From Streptomyces fulvorobeus (GTDB taxonomy: Bacteria > Actinomycetota > Actinomycetes > Streptomycetales > Streptomycetaceae): a DNA stretch of 64,000 nt. A program made the position numbers and the translations under genes. The stretch is taken from positions 3,534,001 through 3,598,000 of the forward strand of contig NZ_BLWC01000001.1 in NCBI RefSeq assembly GCF_013167895.1, written 5' to 3'. This document shows, piece by piece, positions 51,167 through 59,425 of the stretch (positions within the stretch are counted from its first letter, which is position 1; every line of letters begins with the position of its first letter). The notes under the pieces are model-generated. The model was not told the DNA's origin. It searched no databases and saw nothing but the letters and a program-made list of their open reading frames with translations.

Positions 51167-51435
51167 CGCTCTACATCGACCCGCCGGACTGGCCGGGGCA
51201 CGGGCTGCTCTGGTCGCACCTGGTCAGTGACGTCTCGTTCGACGAGCTGCACGCGTTCGCGGCCTCGATCGGCTGCCCGCCGCGCGCCTTCGACCGCGAC
51301 CACTACGACGTACCGGCGGAGCGGTACGCCAGGGCCGTGCGGGGCGGCGCGTGCGAGGTCGGGTCGAAGGAGCTGGTGCGCCGCCTGACGGCGGCGGGTC
51401 TGCGCAGACCGAAGGGGCGCCCCGCGCCGGGATAG
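51163..51435 (+). CDS. DUF4031 domain protein
   Basis: 90 residues starting TTG at 51163, overlapping the preceding stop. It matches DUF4031: TLYIDPPDWPGHGLLWSHLVSDVSFDELHAFAASIGCPPRAFDRDHYDVPAERY, ending with a basic RLTAAGLRRPKGRP tail. Typical length is about 90 residues. No biochemical role is known to me. The TTG start is the only one giving the conserved N-terminus. Confidence 0.85.
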   Translation: MTLYIDPPDWPGHGLLWSHLVSDVSFDELHAFAASIGCPPRAFDRDHYDVPAERYARAVRGGACEVGSKELVRRLTAAGLRRPKGRPAPG

Positions 51436-51504
51436 CGGCAGGGGCGCGGCGCTCCGCCGGCACGGGCGCCGAGCGTTCAGCCGTAAGTCCTCAGCCGTGT
51501 GTTC

Positions 51505-52788
51505 CTACCCGGGTGTCTTCACCCACGGGTCGTCATCCGCTGTGTCCGCTGTGTCCGCGCCCGCCGGGGACTTCGCCGAGGCGACCAGGCGGGCCGGGGT
51601 GCCCGCTCCCCGGTGCAGCCGCAGCGAGAAGAGCACCGTCACCAGCGCCAGCACCGTCATCGCGGCCCCCGCCCAAGCCGTCGCCGCGAAACCGAGGCCC
51701 GCGTCGATCACCGTGCCGCCCAGCCACGGCCCGCTGGTGTTGCCGAGGTTGAACGCGGCCGTCGTCGTCGCACCGGCCAGGGTCGGGGCCGCGCCCGCCA
51801 CGTTGAACATGCGGGCGTTGAGCGCGGGCGCCGTGAAGAACGCCGAGAGTCCCAGCAGGAAGGCCAGCGCGACGACGACGGCCGGGCTGGAGGCGAACAG
51901 GGCCAGCGCCACCAGACAGACCATGGACGCCGTGATCCCGCTCAGCAGCACCCCGAACAGGTGCGCGTCCGCGAGCCGGCCGCCGATCGTCGTACCGATC
52001 AGCGCGCCGGCACCGAACAGCCCCAGCACCCACGGCACCCAGCCCGATCCCAGCCCCGCCACATCCGTGAGCAGCGGCGAGAGGTAGCTGAACGCGCAGA
52101 AGACACCACCGGCCGCGAGCGCCGTGATGACGACGGAGAGCTGGACCTGCCGGTCCCGGTAGATCGAGATCTCCCGCTTGAGCTGCGGCTTCTCGGCCGG
52201 GAGCGGGATACGGGGGATGAGCGTCGCCACCCCGGCCAGCGCCACGGCGGACGCCGCGCCCACCGCCCAGAACGCCGAACGCCAGCCCAGGTGCTCACCG
52301 AGGAACGCCCCGAGCGGCACGCCCAGCACGTTGGCGATCGACAGCCCGCCGATCATCACGGCCATGGCCCTCGCCCGCGCGTTCACCGGCACCATCGCGA
52401 TGGCGACGGCCGCCCCGACGGCCCAGAAACCCGCGCAGGCGAAGGCGCTCACCACACGCGACACGAAGAGCACCTCGTACGTCGGAGCCAGCGCGCCCGC
52501 GATCTGACCGAGGCCGAAGACCGAGATCAGCGCGATGAGGGTGGTGCGGCGCGGCAGCCGCAGCGTGGCCACGGCGAGCAGCGGGGCGCCGACCACCATG
52601 CCGATCGCGAAGGCCGATATGAGGAGGCCGGCCTGCGGAATGGAGACGTCCATGTCGTCGGCGATCGGTGGCAGCAGCCCGGACAGCATGAACTCGCTGG
52701 TACCGAGGGCGAAGACCGAGAGCCCCAGGATGTAGACGGCCAAGGGCATGGGGGCGCGACGGGAGGGGCGGGAGACGGAGTCGGGCAT
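51505..52788 (-). CDS. Cmx/CmrA-like MFS efflux transporter
   Basis: 427 residues with twelve predicted transmembrane segments. The N-terminus PLAVYILGLSVFALGTSEFMLSGLLPPIADDMDVSIPQAGLLISAFAIGMVVGAPLLA is close to Streptomyces chloramphenicol-efflux (Cmx/CmlR) proteins of the DHA1 group. Motif A is partly replaced (GAPLLAVATLRLPRRTT). Proton-driven export of a drug or metabolite is expected; the actual substrate cannot be read from sequence. The HD-protein gene is 27 bp upstream in the same direction. Confidence 0.85.
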   Translation of the reverse strand: MPDSVSRPSRRAPMPLAVYILGLSVFALGTSEFMLSGLLPPIADDMDVSIPQAGLLISAFAIGMVVGAPLLAVATLRLPRRTTLIALISVFGLGQIAGALAPTYEVLFVSRVVSAFACAGFWAVGAAVAIAMVPVNARARAMAVMIGGLSIANVLGVPLGAFLGEHLGWRSAFWAVGAASAVALAGVATLIPRIPLPAEKPQLKREISIYRDRQVQLSVVITALAAGGVFCAFSYLSPLLTDVAGLGSGWVPWVLGLFGAGALIGTTIGGRLADAHLFGVLLSGITASMVCLVALALFASSPAVVVALAFLLGLSAFFTAPALNARMFNVAGAAPTLAGATTTAAFNLGNTSGPWLGGTVIDAGLGFAATAWAGAAMTVLALVTVLFSLRLHRGAGTPARLVASAKSPAGADTADTADDDPWVKTPG

Positions 52789-52815
52789 GACATGCGGTAA
52801 CGCCCCCTCCGGCGC

Positions 52816-53496
52816 TCACATTCCCGACAGCAGTTCCAGCTCGGTCGTGAGGTTCTGCCGCGCCCTCGGCTCCCACACCTCGCTCCCGTGCGGGGTGCGG
52901 AACAGGCAGGGCAGCCCGAGGAGCCGGCGCAGCACCGCCGCCCGGCCCTCGCGGAACGCCTCGTCGGGTACGAAGGCGTACTCCTCGCGCACCTGGGCCG
53001 CGTACTCCGCGTACTCCCTGGGGCCGGACGCCAGGACCGCCAGGTCCGCGTCGCACAGCACCTCCCCGTCGCTGTCGCCGTCCGCCGGGTCGTGGGTGAC
53101 GGTGAGCCGTACGAGCCGGGCCACCTCGGCGACGGCGTCGGCGGGCACGCCCGCCTCGGACAGGGCGCGCTCGGCCAGTACGGCGCTGCGTTCCTCGTTC
53201 TCGGAGCGGTCCGGGCGGTAGACGGCGTCGTGGAACCAGGCGGCGAGGCGCACCACGTCCGGGTCCGCCGCATGGCGGGCCAGCGTGTCGATCCGGTCCA
53301 GGACCGCGGCCAGGTGGGCGGTGGTGTGGTAGCGCCGCTGGGGTTCGGCCCAGCGGGCCAGCAGGTTGTCGGCGTACGGCAGCGGGTCGGGGTCCTCGGC
53401 GCCGTCCCGGACGGCGAGAAGGGTCTCGCGCCAGCGGGTACGGAGGCGGGCCCCGGCGCTGTCGCCCGGGTCGCTGTGGTCGCTGCTGTCGGTCAT
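52816..53496 (-). CDS. HD-domain protein (predicted metal-dependent phosphohydrolase)
   Basis: 226 residues. The HD signature is RYHTTAHLAAVLDRIDTLA and AAWFHDAVYRPDRSENEERSAVLAERAL, with a later LCDADLAVLASGP giving the final Asp, so the HxHD-D metal site is complete. Such proteins resemble HD hydrolases acting on nucleotides. It precedes the MFS gene by 27 bp; cotranscription is likely but a joint function is not obvious. Confidence 0.82.
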   Translation of the reverse strand: MTDSSDHSDPGDSAGARLRTRWRETLLAVRDGAEDPDPLPYADNLLARWAEPQRRYHTTAHLAAVLDRIDTLARHAADPDVVRLAAWFHDAVYRPDRSENEERSAVLAERALSEAGVPADAVAEVARLVRLTVTHDPADGDSDGEVLCDADLAVLASGPREYAEYAAQVREEYAFVPDEAFREGRAAVLRRLLGLPCLFRTPHGSEVWEPRARQNLTTELELLSGM

Positions 53497-53558
53497 GGGG
53501 CGACTCTAGAGCGGGAGTCGCGCTTGTCGGACGGTCGGACACTCGCTAGCTTGCGGCT

Positions 53559-54388
53559 GTGGCAGACCTCGGCACGGATGCGGATACGGATACCGGTACA
53601 GGTACGGATACGGGCACGGACATCGGCGGGGGGCCCGGCATCGATCTCAACGCGGACCTCGGCGAGGGCTTCGGGCAGTGGACGCTCACCGACGACGACG
53701 CGTTGCTCGCCACGGTCACCAGCGCCAACGTGGCCTGCGGATTCCACGCGGGCGACCCCTCCGTCATGCGGCGCGTCTGCGAGGTGGCGGCGGAGCGGGG
53801 CGTACGGATCGGAGCCCAGGTCTCGTACCGCGATCTCGCCGGGTTCGGGCGCCGCGGATGGACGTGCCCGCCGCCGAGCTGACCGCCGAGGTCGCCTACC
53901 AGATCGGGGCCCTGCGGGTCTTCGCGGAGGCCGCCGGATCGGCGGTCTCGTACGTGAAGCCCCACGGCGCGCTCTACAACCGGGTCGTCCGGGACGACGA
54001 GCAGGCCGCCGCCGTCGTCGCGGGCGTGGTGCTGGCGGGCGGGCGGCTCGCGGTCCTCGGCCTGCCCGGCTCCCGGCTGCTCGCCCGGGCCGGGGCCGCC
54101 GGGCTCACCCCGGTCGAGGAAGCCTTCGCCGACCGCGCGTACACCCCGCAGGGCACGCTCGTGCCGCGCGGAGAGCCCGGGGCGGTCGTGCACGACCCGG
54201 ACGAGGTCGTGGCCCGCAGCCTCGGGATGGCCCTCGACCGGAGCGTCACGGCACGCGACGGCACGCGCGTACCGGTCGCCGCCCGCTCCCTGTGCGTCCA
54301 CGGCGACACCCCGGGCGCGGCGGCGCTCGCCCGCCGGGTCAGGGCCGCGCTGGAGGACGCGGGCGTCGGCGTGCGGTCCTTCGTATGA
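53559..54388 (+). pseudogene. pxpA: PxpA, 5-oxoprolinase subunit A, interrupted by a single-base frameshift
   Basis: The LamB/YcsF family sequence starts in the GTG-53559 frame ([53 protein letters not shown]). It continues in the -1 frame as [23 protein letters not shown] to the TGA at 54388. One G added near 53856-53857 joins them as [11 protein letters not shown]. An Asp/Thr/Gly-rich extension of about 25 residues encoded by a GATACGG-like repeat precedes the conserved start IDLNADLG. PxpA opens 5-oxoproline together with PxpB and PxpC. The stop overlaps pxpB. Confidence 0.85.
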
Positions 54389-55068
54389 GTACGCCGGCCT
54401 TCTCCGTCCTGCGCATGCTGCCCGTCGGGACGGACGCCCTGCTGGTCGAGTGCGCGTCGGGGGAGCAGGCGGAAGCCCTCTACGCGGAGCTGCTGCGGCG
54501 GCGCGCGGACGGGGAGCTGCCCGCCGTGCGCGACATGGTCCCCGCGGCGCGGACCGTACTCCTGGACGGCATCACGTACCCCGGCGGCGGTCCGGGGCCG
54601 CAACGGTTCGCGGCGGACATCGCGTCCTGGCGCGTTCCCGAGCTGCGCCGGGCGCCGGGGGACGAGGTCGAGATCCCCGTCGTCTACGACGGCCCGGACC
54701 TGGCGGACGTCGCCGAGGCGTGGGGTGTGGAGGTCGCCGAGGTGGCGAGGACGCACGCGGAGACCGCGTTCCGGGTGGCGTTCTGCGGGTTCGCGCCCGG
54801 ATTCGGCTATCTGACGGGGCTGCCGGAGCATCTGCGGGTGCCGCGGCGGGCGACGCCCCGTACCCGGGTCGGGGCGGGGGCGGTGGCCCTCGCGGGGCCG
54901 TACACCGGTGTGTATCCGCGTGACTCGCCGGGCGGCTGGCAGCTCATCGGGCGGATGCCGGAGCCGGGCACGCTCTGGGACCCGGCCCGCGAACCGGCCG
55001 CGCTGCTGGTTCCCGGTACGCGGGTGCGGTTCGTGCCGGTGCCCGTGCCTCCGGGGGCGCGGAGGTGA
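54385..55068 (+). CDS. pxpB: PxpB, 5-oxoprolinase subunit B (allophanate hydrolase subunit 1 family)
   Basis: 227 residues: LPVGTDALLVECASGEQAEALYAEL, then the family motif FCGFAPGFGYLTGLPEHLRVPRRATPRTRVGAGAVALAGPYTGVYPRDSPGGWQLIGRMP. With PxpC it forms the ATP-dependent ring-opening complex that converts 5-oxoproline to glutamate. Its ATG overlaps the pxpA stop (ATGA), and its stop overlaps the pxpC start (GTGA). Confidence 0.92.
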   Translation: MSTPAFSVLRMLPVGTDALLVECASGEQAEALYAELLRRRADGELPAVRDMVPAARTVLLDGITYPGGGPGPQRFAADIASWRVPELRRAPGDEVEIPVVYDGPDLADVAEAWGVEVAEVARTHAETAFRVAFCGFAPGFGYLTGLPEHLRVPRRATPRTRVGAGAVALAGPYTGVYPRDSPGGWQLIGRMPEPGTLWDPAREPAALLVPGTRVRFVPVPVPPGARR

Positions 55069-55937
55069 CCGGGGGGCTGGAGGTGGTGCGGGCCGGGGCG
55101 CTGACCACCGTGCAGGACCAGGGCCGTGGCGGCTGGGCCCACCTGGGCGTGGGGCGGGCCGGGGCCCTGGACGCTCCGGCGTACCGCCTCGCCAACCGGC
55201 TCGTCGGCAACGCGGAGTCCGCGGCGGCGCTGGAGACGACGGTCACCGGGTGCGCGGTACGGGCGGTGGCGACGGGCGGGTTCGTGGTCGCCGTCGTGGG
55301 CGGTGCGGTGTGCCGGGTGACGGTGGACGGCCGGGCGGCGGCGTGGGGCGCGCCCGTCCGCGTACCGGAAGGCGCGGTCCTGGAGGCGGGGCCCGCGGTG
55401 AGCGGACTGCGGAGTTATCTGGCGTTCGCGGGAGGAGTGGCGGTCGATCCGGTGCTGGGCAGCCGTTCCGCCGACCTGCTCTCGGGGCTGGGGCCCGCGC
55501 CTCTGCGCGAGGGGGACGTGCTGCCGCTGGGGCGGCCGGGGCGCTCCTGTCCGCCGGTCCCGGACGCGGTGCCCTGGCCGGGGGCGGCGCCCGCCGGGCT
55601 CGTACTCCCGGTGCGTCCGGGGCCCCGGCACACGTGGTTCACGCAGACCGCGCTGCGGACGCTGACCACGGCGGTGTACCGGGTCTCGGACCGCAGCAAC
55701 CGCATCGGGCTGCGCTTGGACGGGCCCGCGCTGGAGCGGGCCCGGGGCGATGAGCTGCCGAGCGAGGGCGTGGTCCTGGGGGCGGTCCAGGTGCCGGCGG
55801 ACGGGCGGCCTGTGGTGTTCCTCAACGACCATCCCACGACGGGCGGTTACCCGGTGATCGGGGTCGTACCGGAGCGGGCGCTCGCGGGGGCGGCGCGGGT
55901 GGGGCCGGGGGCGGATGTGCGGTTCGTCCTGGGGTGA
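55065..55937 (+). CDS. pxpC: PxpC, 5-oxoprolinase subunit C (biotin-dependent carboxyltransferase family)
   Basis: 290 residues: LTTVQDQGRGGWAHLGVGRAGALD, AYRLANRLVGNAESAAALETTVTG and RVSDRSNRIGLRLDGPALE, matching the AHS2/KipA family. It contributes the second half of the PxpBC complex. GTG at 55065 overlaps pxpB, so the three genes are a coupled operon. Confidence 0.92.
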   Translation: MTGGLEVVRAGALTTVQDQGRGGWAHLGVGRAGALDAPAYRLANRLVGNAESAAALETTVTGCAVRAVATGGFVVAVVGGAVCRVTVDGRAAAWGAPVRVPEGAVLEAGPAVSGLRSYLAFAGGVAVDPVLGSRSADLLSGLGPAPLREGDVLPLGRPGRSCPPVPDAVPWPGAAPAGLVLPVRPGPRHTWFTQTALRTLTTAVYRVSDRSNRIGLRLDGPALERARGDELPSEGVVLGAVQVPADGRPVVFLNDHPTTGGYPVIGVVPERALAGAARVGPGADVRFVLG

Positions 55938-55996
55938 GGGGGACGCCCGCGGCGGGGCCCGTCCCTCCACCCGCCCCCGACCGTTCCCCGACCGGC

Positions 55997-58272
55997 CTAC
56001 ACCGCCGCCTTGAAGCCCCGCAGCCTCAGTGAGTTGCCGACCACGAAGACCGAGGAGAAGGCCATCGCGGCCCCCGCGATCATCGGGTTGAGCAGTCCCG
56101 CGGCGGCGAGCGGCAGCGCGGCCACGTTGTAGGCGAAGGCCCAGAACAGGTTCGTGCGGATCGTGCCGAGCGTCCGGCGCGACAGCCGGATGGCGTCCGC
56201 CGCGGCCCGCAGGTCTCCGCGTACGAGTGTCAGATCGCTCGCCTCGATCGCGGCGTCCGTCCCCGTGCCCATCGCCAGGCCCAGGTCGGCCTGGGCGAGG
56301 GCGGCGGCGTCGTTGACGCCGTCGCCGACCATGGCGACCGAACGGCCCTCGGCCTGGAGGCGCTTGACCAGGCCGCCCTTGTCCTCCGGCATGACCTGCG
56401 CGTACACCTCGTCTATCCCGACCTCGGCCGCCACCGCCCGTGCGACGGCCTCGTTGTCGCCGGTGAGCAGGATCGGGGTCAGCCCGAGGGCCCGCAGCCG
56501 GCGGATCGCCTCGGCGCTGGTGTCCTTCACCGCGTCGGCGACTTCGAGCACCGCCCGTGCCTCCCCGTCCCAGGCCACCGTGATCGCCGTACGCCCGGCG
56601 GCCTCGGCCGCGGCCTTGGCGCGGGCCAGTTCGACCGGCAGGTGGATCTCCCGCTGGGCGAGGAGTCGTTCCCGGCCGACGAGCACGGCGTGTCCCTCGA
56701 CGGTTCCGTGGACGCCGAGGCCGGGGAGGCTGGTGAAGTTCTGGGGGGTGGGGAGGGTGCCCAGGTGGGTGGTGGCGTGGGTGGTGATGGCCTGGGCGAT
56801 GGGGTGCTCGGAGTGGTGTTCGAGGGCTCCGGCGAGGCGGAGTGCGTCGTTCTGGGTGGTGGCCGGGGTGGTGTGGATGTGCAGGAGGGTCATGTGGCCG
56901 GTGGTGATGGTGCCGGTCTTGTCCAGGGCGATGGTGTCGATGCGGCGGGTGGTTTCGAGGACCTGGGGTCCTTTGATGAGGATGCCGAGCTGGGCGCCGC
57001 GTCCTGTGCCGGCCATGAGGGCGGTGGGGGTGGCGAGGCCCAGGGCGCAGGGGCAGGCGATGATGAGTACGGCGACGGCGGCGGTGAACGCGGCCGTGAG
57101 TCCGGCGCCGTTGCCGAGCCAGAAGCCGAGCGTGCCGAGTGCGAGGGCGATCACGGCGGGGACGAAGACGGCGGAGATCCGGTCGGCGAGGCGCTGGGCG
57201 GCGGCTTTGCCGTTCTGGGCGTCCTCGACGAGCCTGGCCATCCGGGCGAGCTGGGTGTCGGCGCCGACCCGGGTGGCTTCGACGACGAGCCGGCCGCCCG
57301 CGTTGAGGGTGGCGCCGGTGACGGGGTCTCCGGGGGTGACGTCGACGGGCAGGGACTCGCCGGTGAGCATGGAGGCGTCGACCGCCGATGAGCCGTCGAC
57401 GACGGTGCCGTCGGTGGCGATCTTCTCGCCCGGCCGGACCACGAAACGGTCCCCGACCCGGAGATCGGCGGCCGGGACGGTCACTTCCGCGCCGTCGCGC
57501 GCGAGGGTGACCTCCTTGGCGCCGAGCTCCAGGAGTGCCTTGAGCGCGGCTCCCGCCTTCCGCTTGGAGCGGACCTCGAAGTACCGCCCGGCCAGGATGA
57601 ACGCGGTGACTCCCGCGGCGGCTTCGAGGTAGATGTTCCCGGCGCCGTCGCTGCGGCCGATGGTCAGCTCGAAGGGATGGGTCATCCCCACCATGCCCGC
57701 GGTGCCGAAGAAGAGCGCCCACACCGACCACAGGAACGCGGCCGAGGTGCCGACCGAGATCAGCGTGTCCATCGTGGCGGCGCCGTGCCGGGCGTTGGTC
57801 CAGGCGGCGCGGTGGAAGGGCCAGGCCGCGTAGGTGACGACGGGGGCGGCGAGGGTGAGGGAGAGCCACTGCCAGTAGTCGAACTGGAGCGCCGGGATCA
57901 TCGCCATCGCGATGACGGGCACGGCGAGCGCGACGGCCGTCAGCAGCCGCTGCCGCAGCGGGCGCAGCTCGTCGGCCTCGGGCTCGCGGGGGCGGCGTCC
58001 CCGGCGGGTGCCGGGGGAGCGGGCTCCAGCGCGGTGTACCCGGTGGCCTCGACGGTGGCGATCAGGTCCCGTACGGAGATGTCCGCGCCCCGGTAGCTGA
58101 CCTTGGCCTTCTCGGTGGCGTAGTTGACGGTCGCCTCGACGCCGTCCATCCGGTTCAGCTTCTTCTCGATCCGGGCCGCGCACGAGGCGCAGGTCATGCC
58201 GCCGATGGCGAGCTCGACCTCGGCGGCGGCGCCGGCCTCGGCGGAGTCGGGTGTGGCGGTGTGCGCGGACAC
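55997..58272 (-). pseudogene. copA: CopA-type copper-exporting P1B ATPase, interrupted by a single-base frameshift
   Basis: The start at 58272 gives an HMA metal-binding domain ([27 protein letters not shown] with CxxC) and a Pro/Ala linker, then hits a stop at 57940. The transporter continues in the -1 frame: the CPC membrane motif ([13 protein letters not shown]), the aspartyl-phosphate motif [29 protein letters not shown] and [12 protein letters not shown], ending at 55997. Adding one base to GGGGG at 57988-57992 (forward strand) joins [15 protein letters not shown]. The repaired protein of about 758 residues would export Cu(I). A CsoR-like operator lies about 40 bp upstream. Confidence 0.88.
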
Positions 58273-58313
58273 GGGTTCCTCCCGGATGTTTCTTCCACTG
58301 ATACCAGATCACT

Positions 58314-58330
58314 ATACCCCCTAGGGGTAT
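58314..58330. promoter_or_regulatory. CsoR-type copper operator of copA
   Basis: ATACCCCCTAGGGGTAT is a perfect inverted repeat (ATACCCC/GGGGTAT, 3-nt centre) typical of actinobacterial CsoR sites, 42 bp upstream of the copA start. A degenerate copy (TATACCCCCGGCCCCTAT) lies at 58345-58362. Confidence 0.85.
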
Positions 58331-58471
58331 CTGCTCCCCCTATGTATACCCCCGGCCCCTATCGAAGGCAAGCGGTGCGCGCGCCCTCGGCGGTGCGGTC
58401 TCGCGGATCACCTTCTCCGCACGTTTACATGGGGAGCCGCACCTTCCGGCGTGCGACCCGTAGGCTGGCAT

Positions 58472-58483
58472 TGGACTAGACCT
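58472..58483. promoter_or_regulatory. dre-like DasR operator upstream of cutC
   Basis: TGGACTAGACCT is the same 12-mer as the nagK dre core (24194-24205, opposite strand) and matches TGGTCTAGACCA at 10 of 12 positions. Flanking bases (ATTGGACTAGACCTAT) also fit the 16-bp consensus. It lies 30-41 bp before the cutC start. Confidence 0.6.
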
Positions 58484-58512
58484 ATGGCTGTTATCTGGAG
58501 GAATGGGGACCT

Positions 58513-59202
58513 ATGAGCAACCGTGCAGTCCTGGAGGTGATCGCGCTCGACGCGGCGGACGCGATCGCTGCCCGGGCGGGTGGTGCGGACCGCCTCGAAC
58601 TGGTCGCCGACATGGCAGCGGACGGCCTGACACCGTCCCGCGAGACCTTCGCCGAGATCCGGTCCGCGGTGGACCTTCCCCTGCGCGTCATGCTCAGGGT
58701 CGCGGACGGATTCGCCGCCGGCGACATGGACGTACTGGTGGAGAAGGCCCGCGAGATGCGGGCCGAGGGGGCGGAGGAGTTCGTCCTCGGCTTCCTCGAC
58801 CGGGACGGTCACGCCGACCTGGTCGCCGTGGAACGGCTCGTCGCCGAGCTGAACGGCTGCCGGTGGACCTTCCACCGGGCGATCGACCGCGCGGCCGACC
58901 GCGACGCCCTGCGCAAGACCCTCGCCGACCTCCCCGGTCTGGACACCTACCTCACGGCGGGCGCGGCGAGCGGCGTCGATGAAGGCGTCCCGACCCTGCT
59001 GGCCGAGGCGTCCCGCTCGGGTACACCCGGCTACGAGCCGCAGATCCTCGTCGGCGGCGGCCTCCGTCTCGACCACCTCCCGCGCCTGCTCGCCGGCGGT
59101 GTCGACGCCGTCCACATCGGCGGGGCGGCCCGTCCCGGCGGCTGGTCGTCACCGGTCGACACGGCGGCGGTACGGAAGTGGCGAGCGGCCCTGGACGGGT
59201 GA
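58513..59202 (+). CDS. cutC: CutC-family TIM-barrel protein
   Basis: 229 residues of the CutC family: LEVIALDAADAIAARAGGADRLELVADMAADGLTPS, LRVMLRVADGFAAG, FVLGFLDRDGHAD, WTFHRAIDRAAD and ILVGGGLRLDHLPRLLAGGVDAVHIGGAAR. The family is named for copper homeostasis, but its enzymatic role is unsettled. Divergence from copA fits the name, whereas a dre-like site in its own promoter suggests amino-sugar control. GGAG precedes the ATG by about 12 bp. Confidence 0.9.
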   Translation: MSNRAVLEVIALDAADAIAARAGGADRLELVADMAADGLTPSRETFAEIRSAVDLPLRVMLRVADGFAAGDMDVLVEKAREMRAEGAEEFVLGFLDRDGHADLVAVERLVAELNGCRWTFHRAIDRAADRDALRKTLADLPGLDTYLTAGAASGVDEGVPTLLAEASRSGTPGYEPQILVGGGLRLDHLPRLLAGGVDAVHIGGAARPGGWSSPVDTAAVRKWRAALDG

Positions 59203-59222
59203 GGGCCGGGAGGGAGGGAAGC

Positions 59223-59378
59223 GTGCGCGCCCACGGCTACGGAAGCCACCGGAGTACCTTCTTCTGGCTCCACCCGCTCGGGGGCGAGGTGCTCATCGCG
59301 TACCTGCCCGACGGGAATGTGACGGTCGCGGCCGTCCCCGCGCCCCGGCCGGACGGATCACGGCCGGGGACGGCGTAG
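59223..59378 (+). CDS. small conserved hypothetical protein
   Basis: 51 residues from GTG at 59223, after GGGAGGGAAGC. Sequence VRAHGYGSHRSTFFWLHPLGGEVLIAYLPDGNVTVAAVP is a plausible small beta protein. It follows cutC by 20 bp on the same strand. No family or function recognised. Confidence 0.5.
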   Translation: MRAHGYGSHRSTFFWLHPLGGEVLIAYLPDGNVTVAAVPAPRPDGSRPGTA

Positions 59379-59425
59379 GGCGGGGTCGGCGCAGGGCGGG
59401 ACGGCCGGGGCTCACACCGGCGGCG

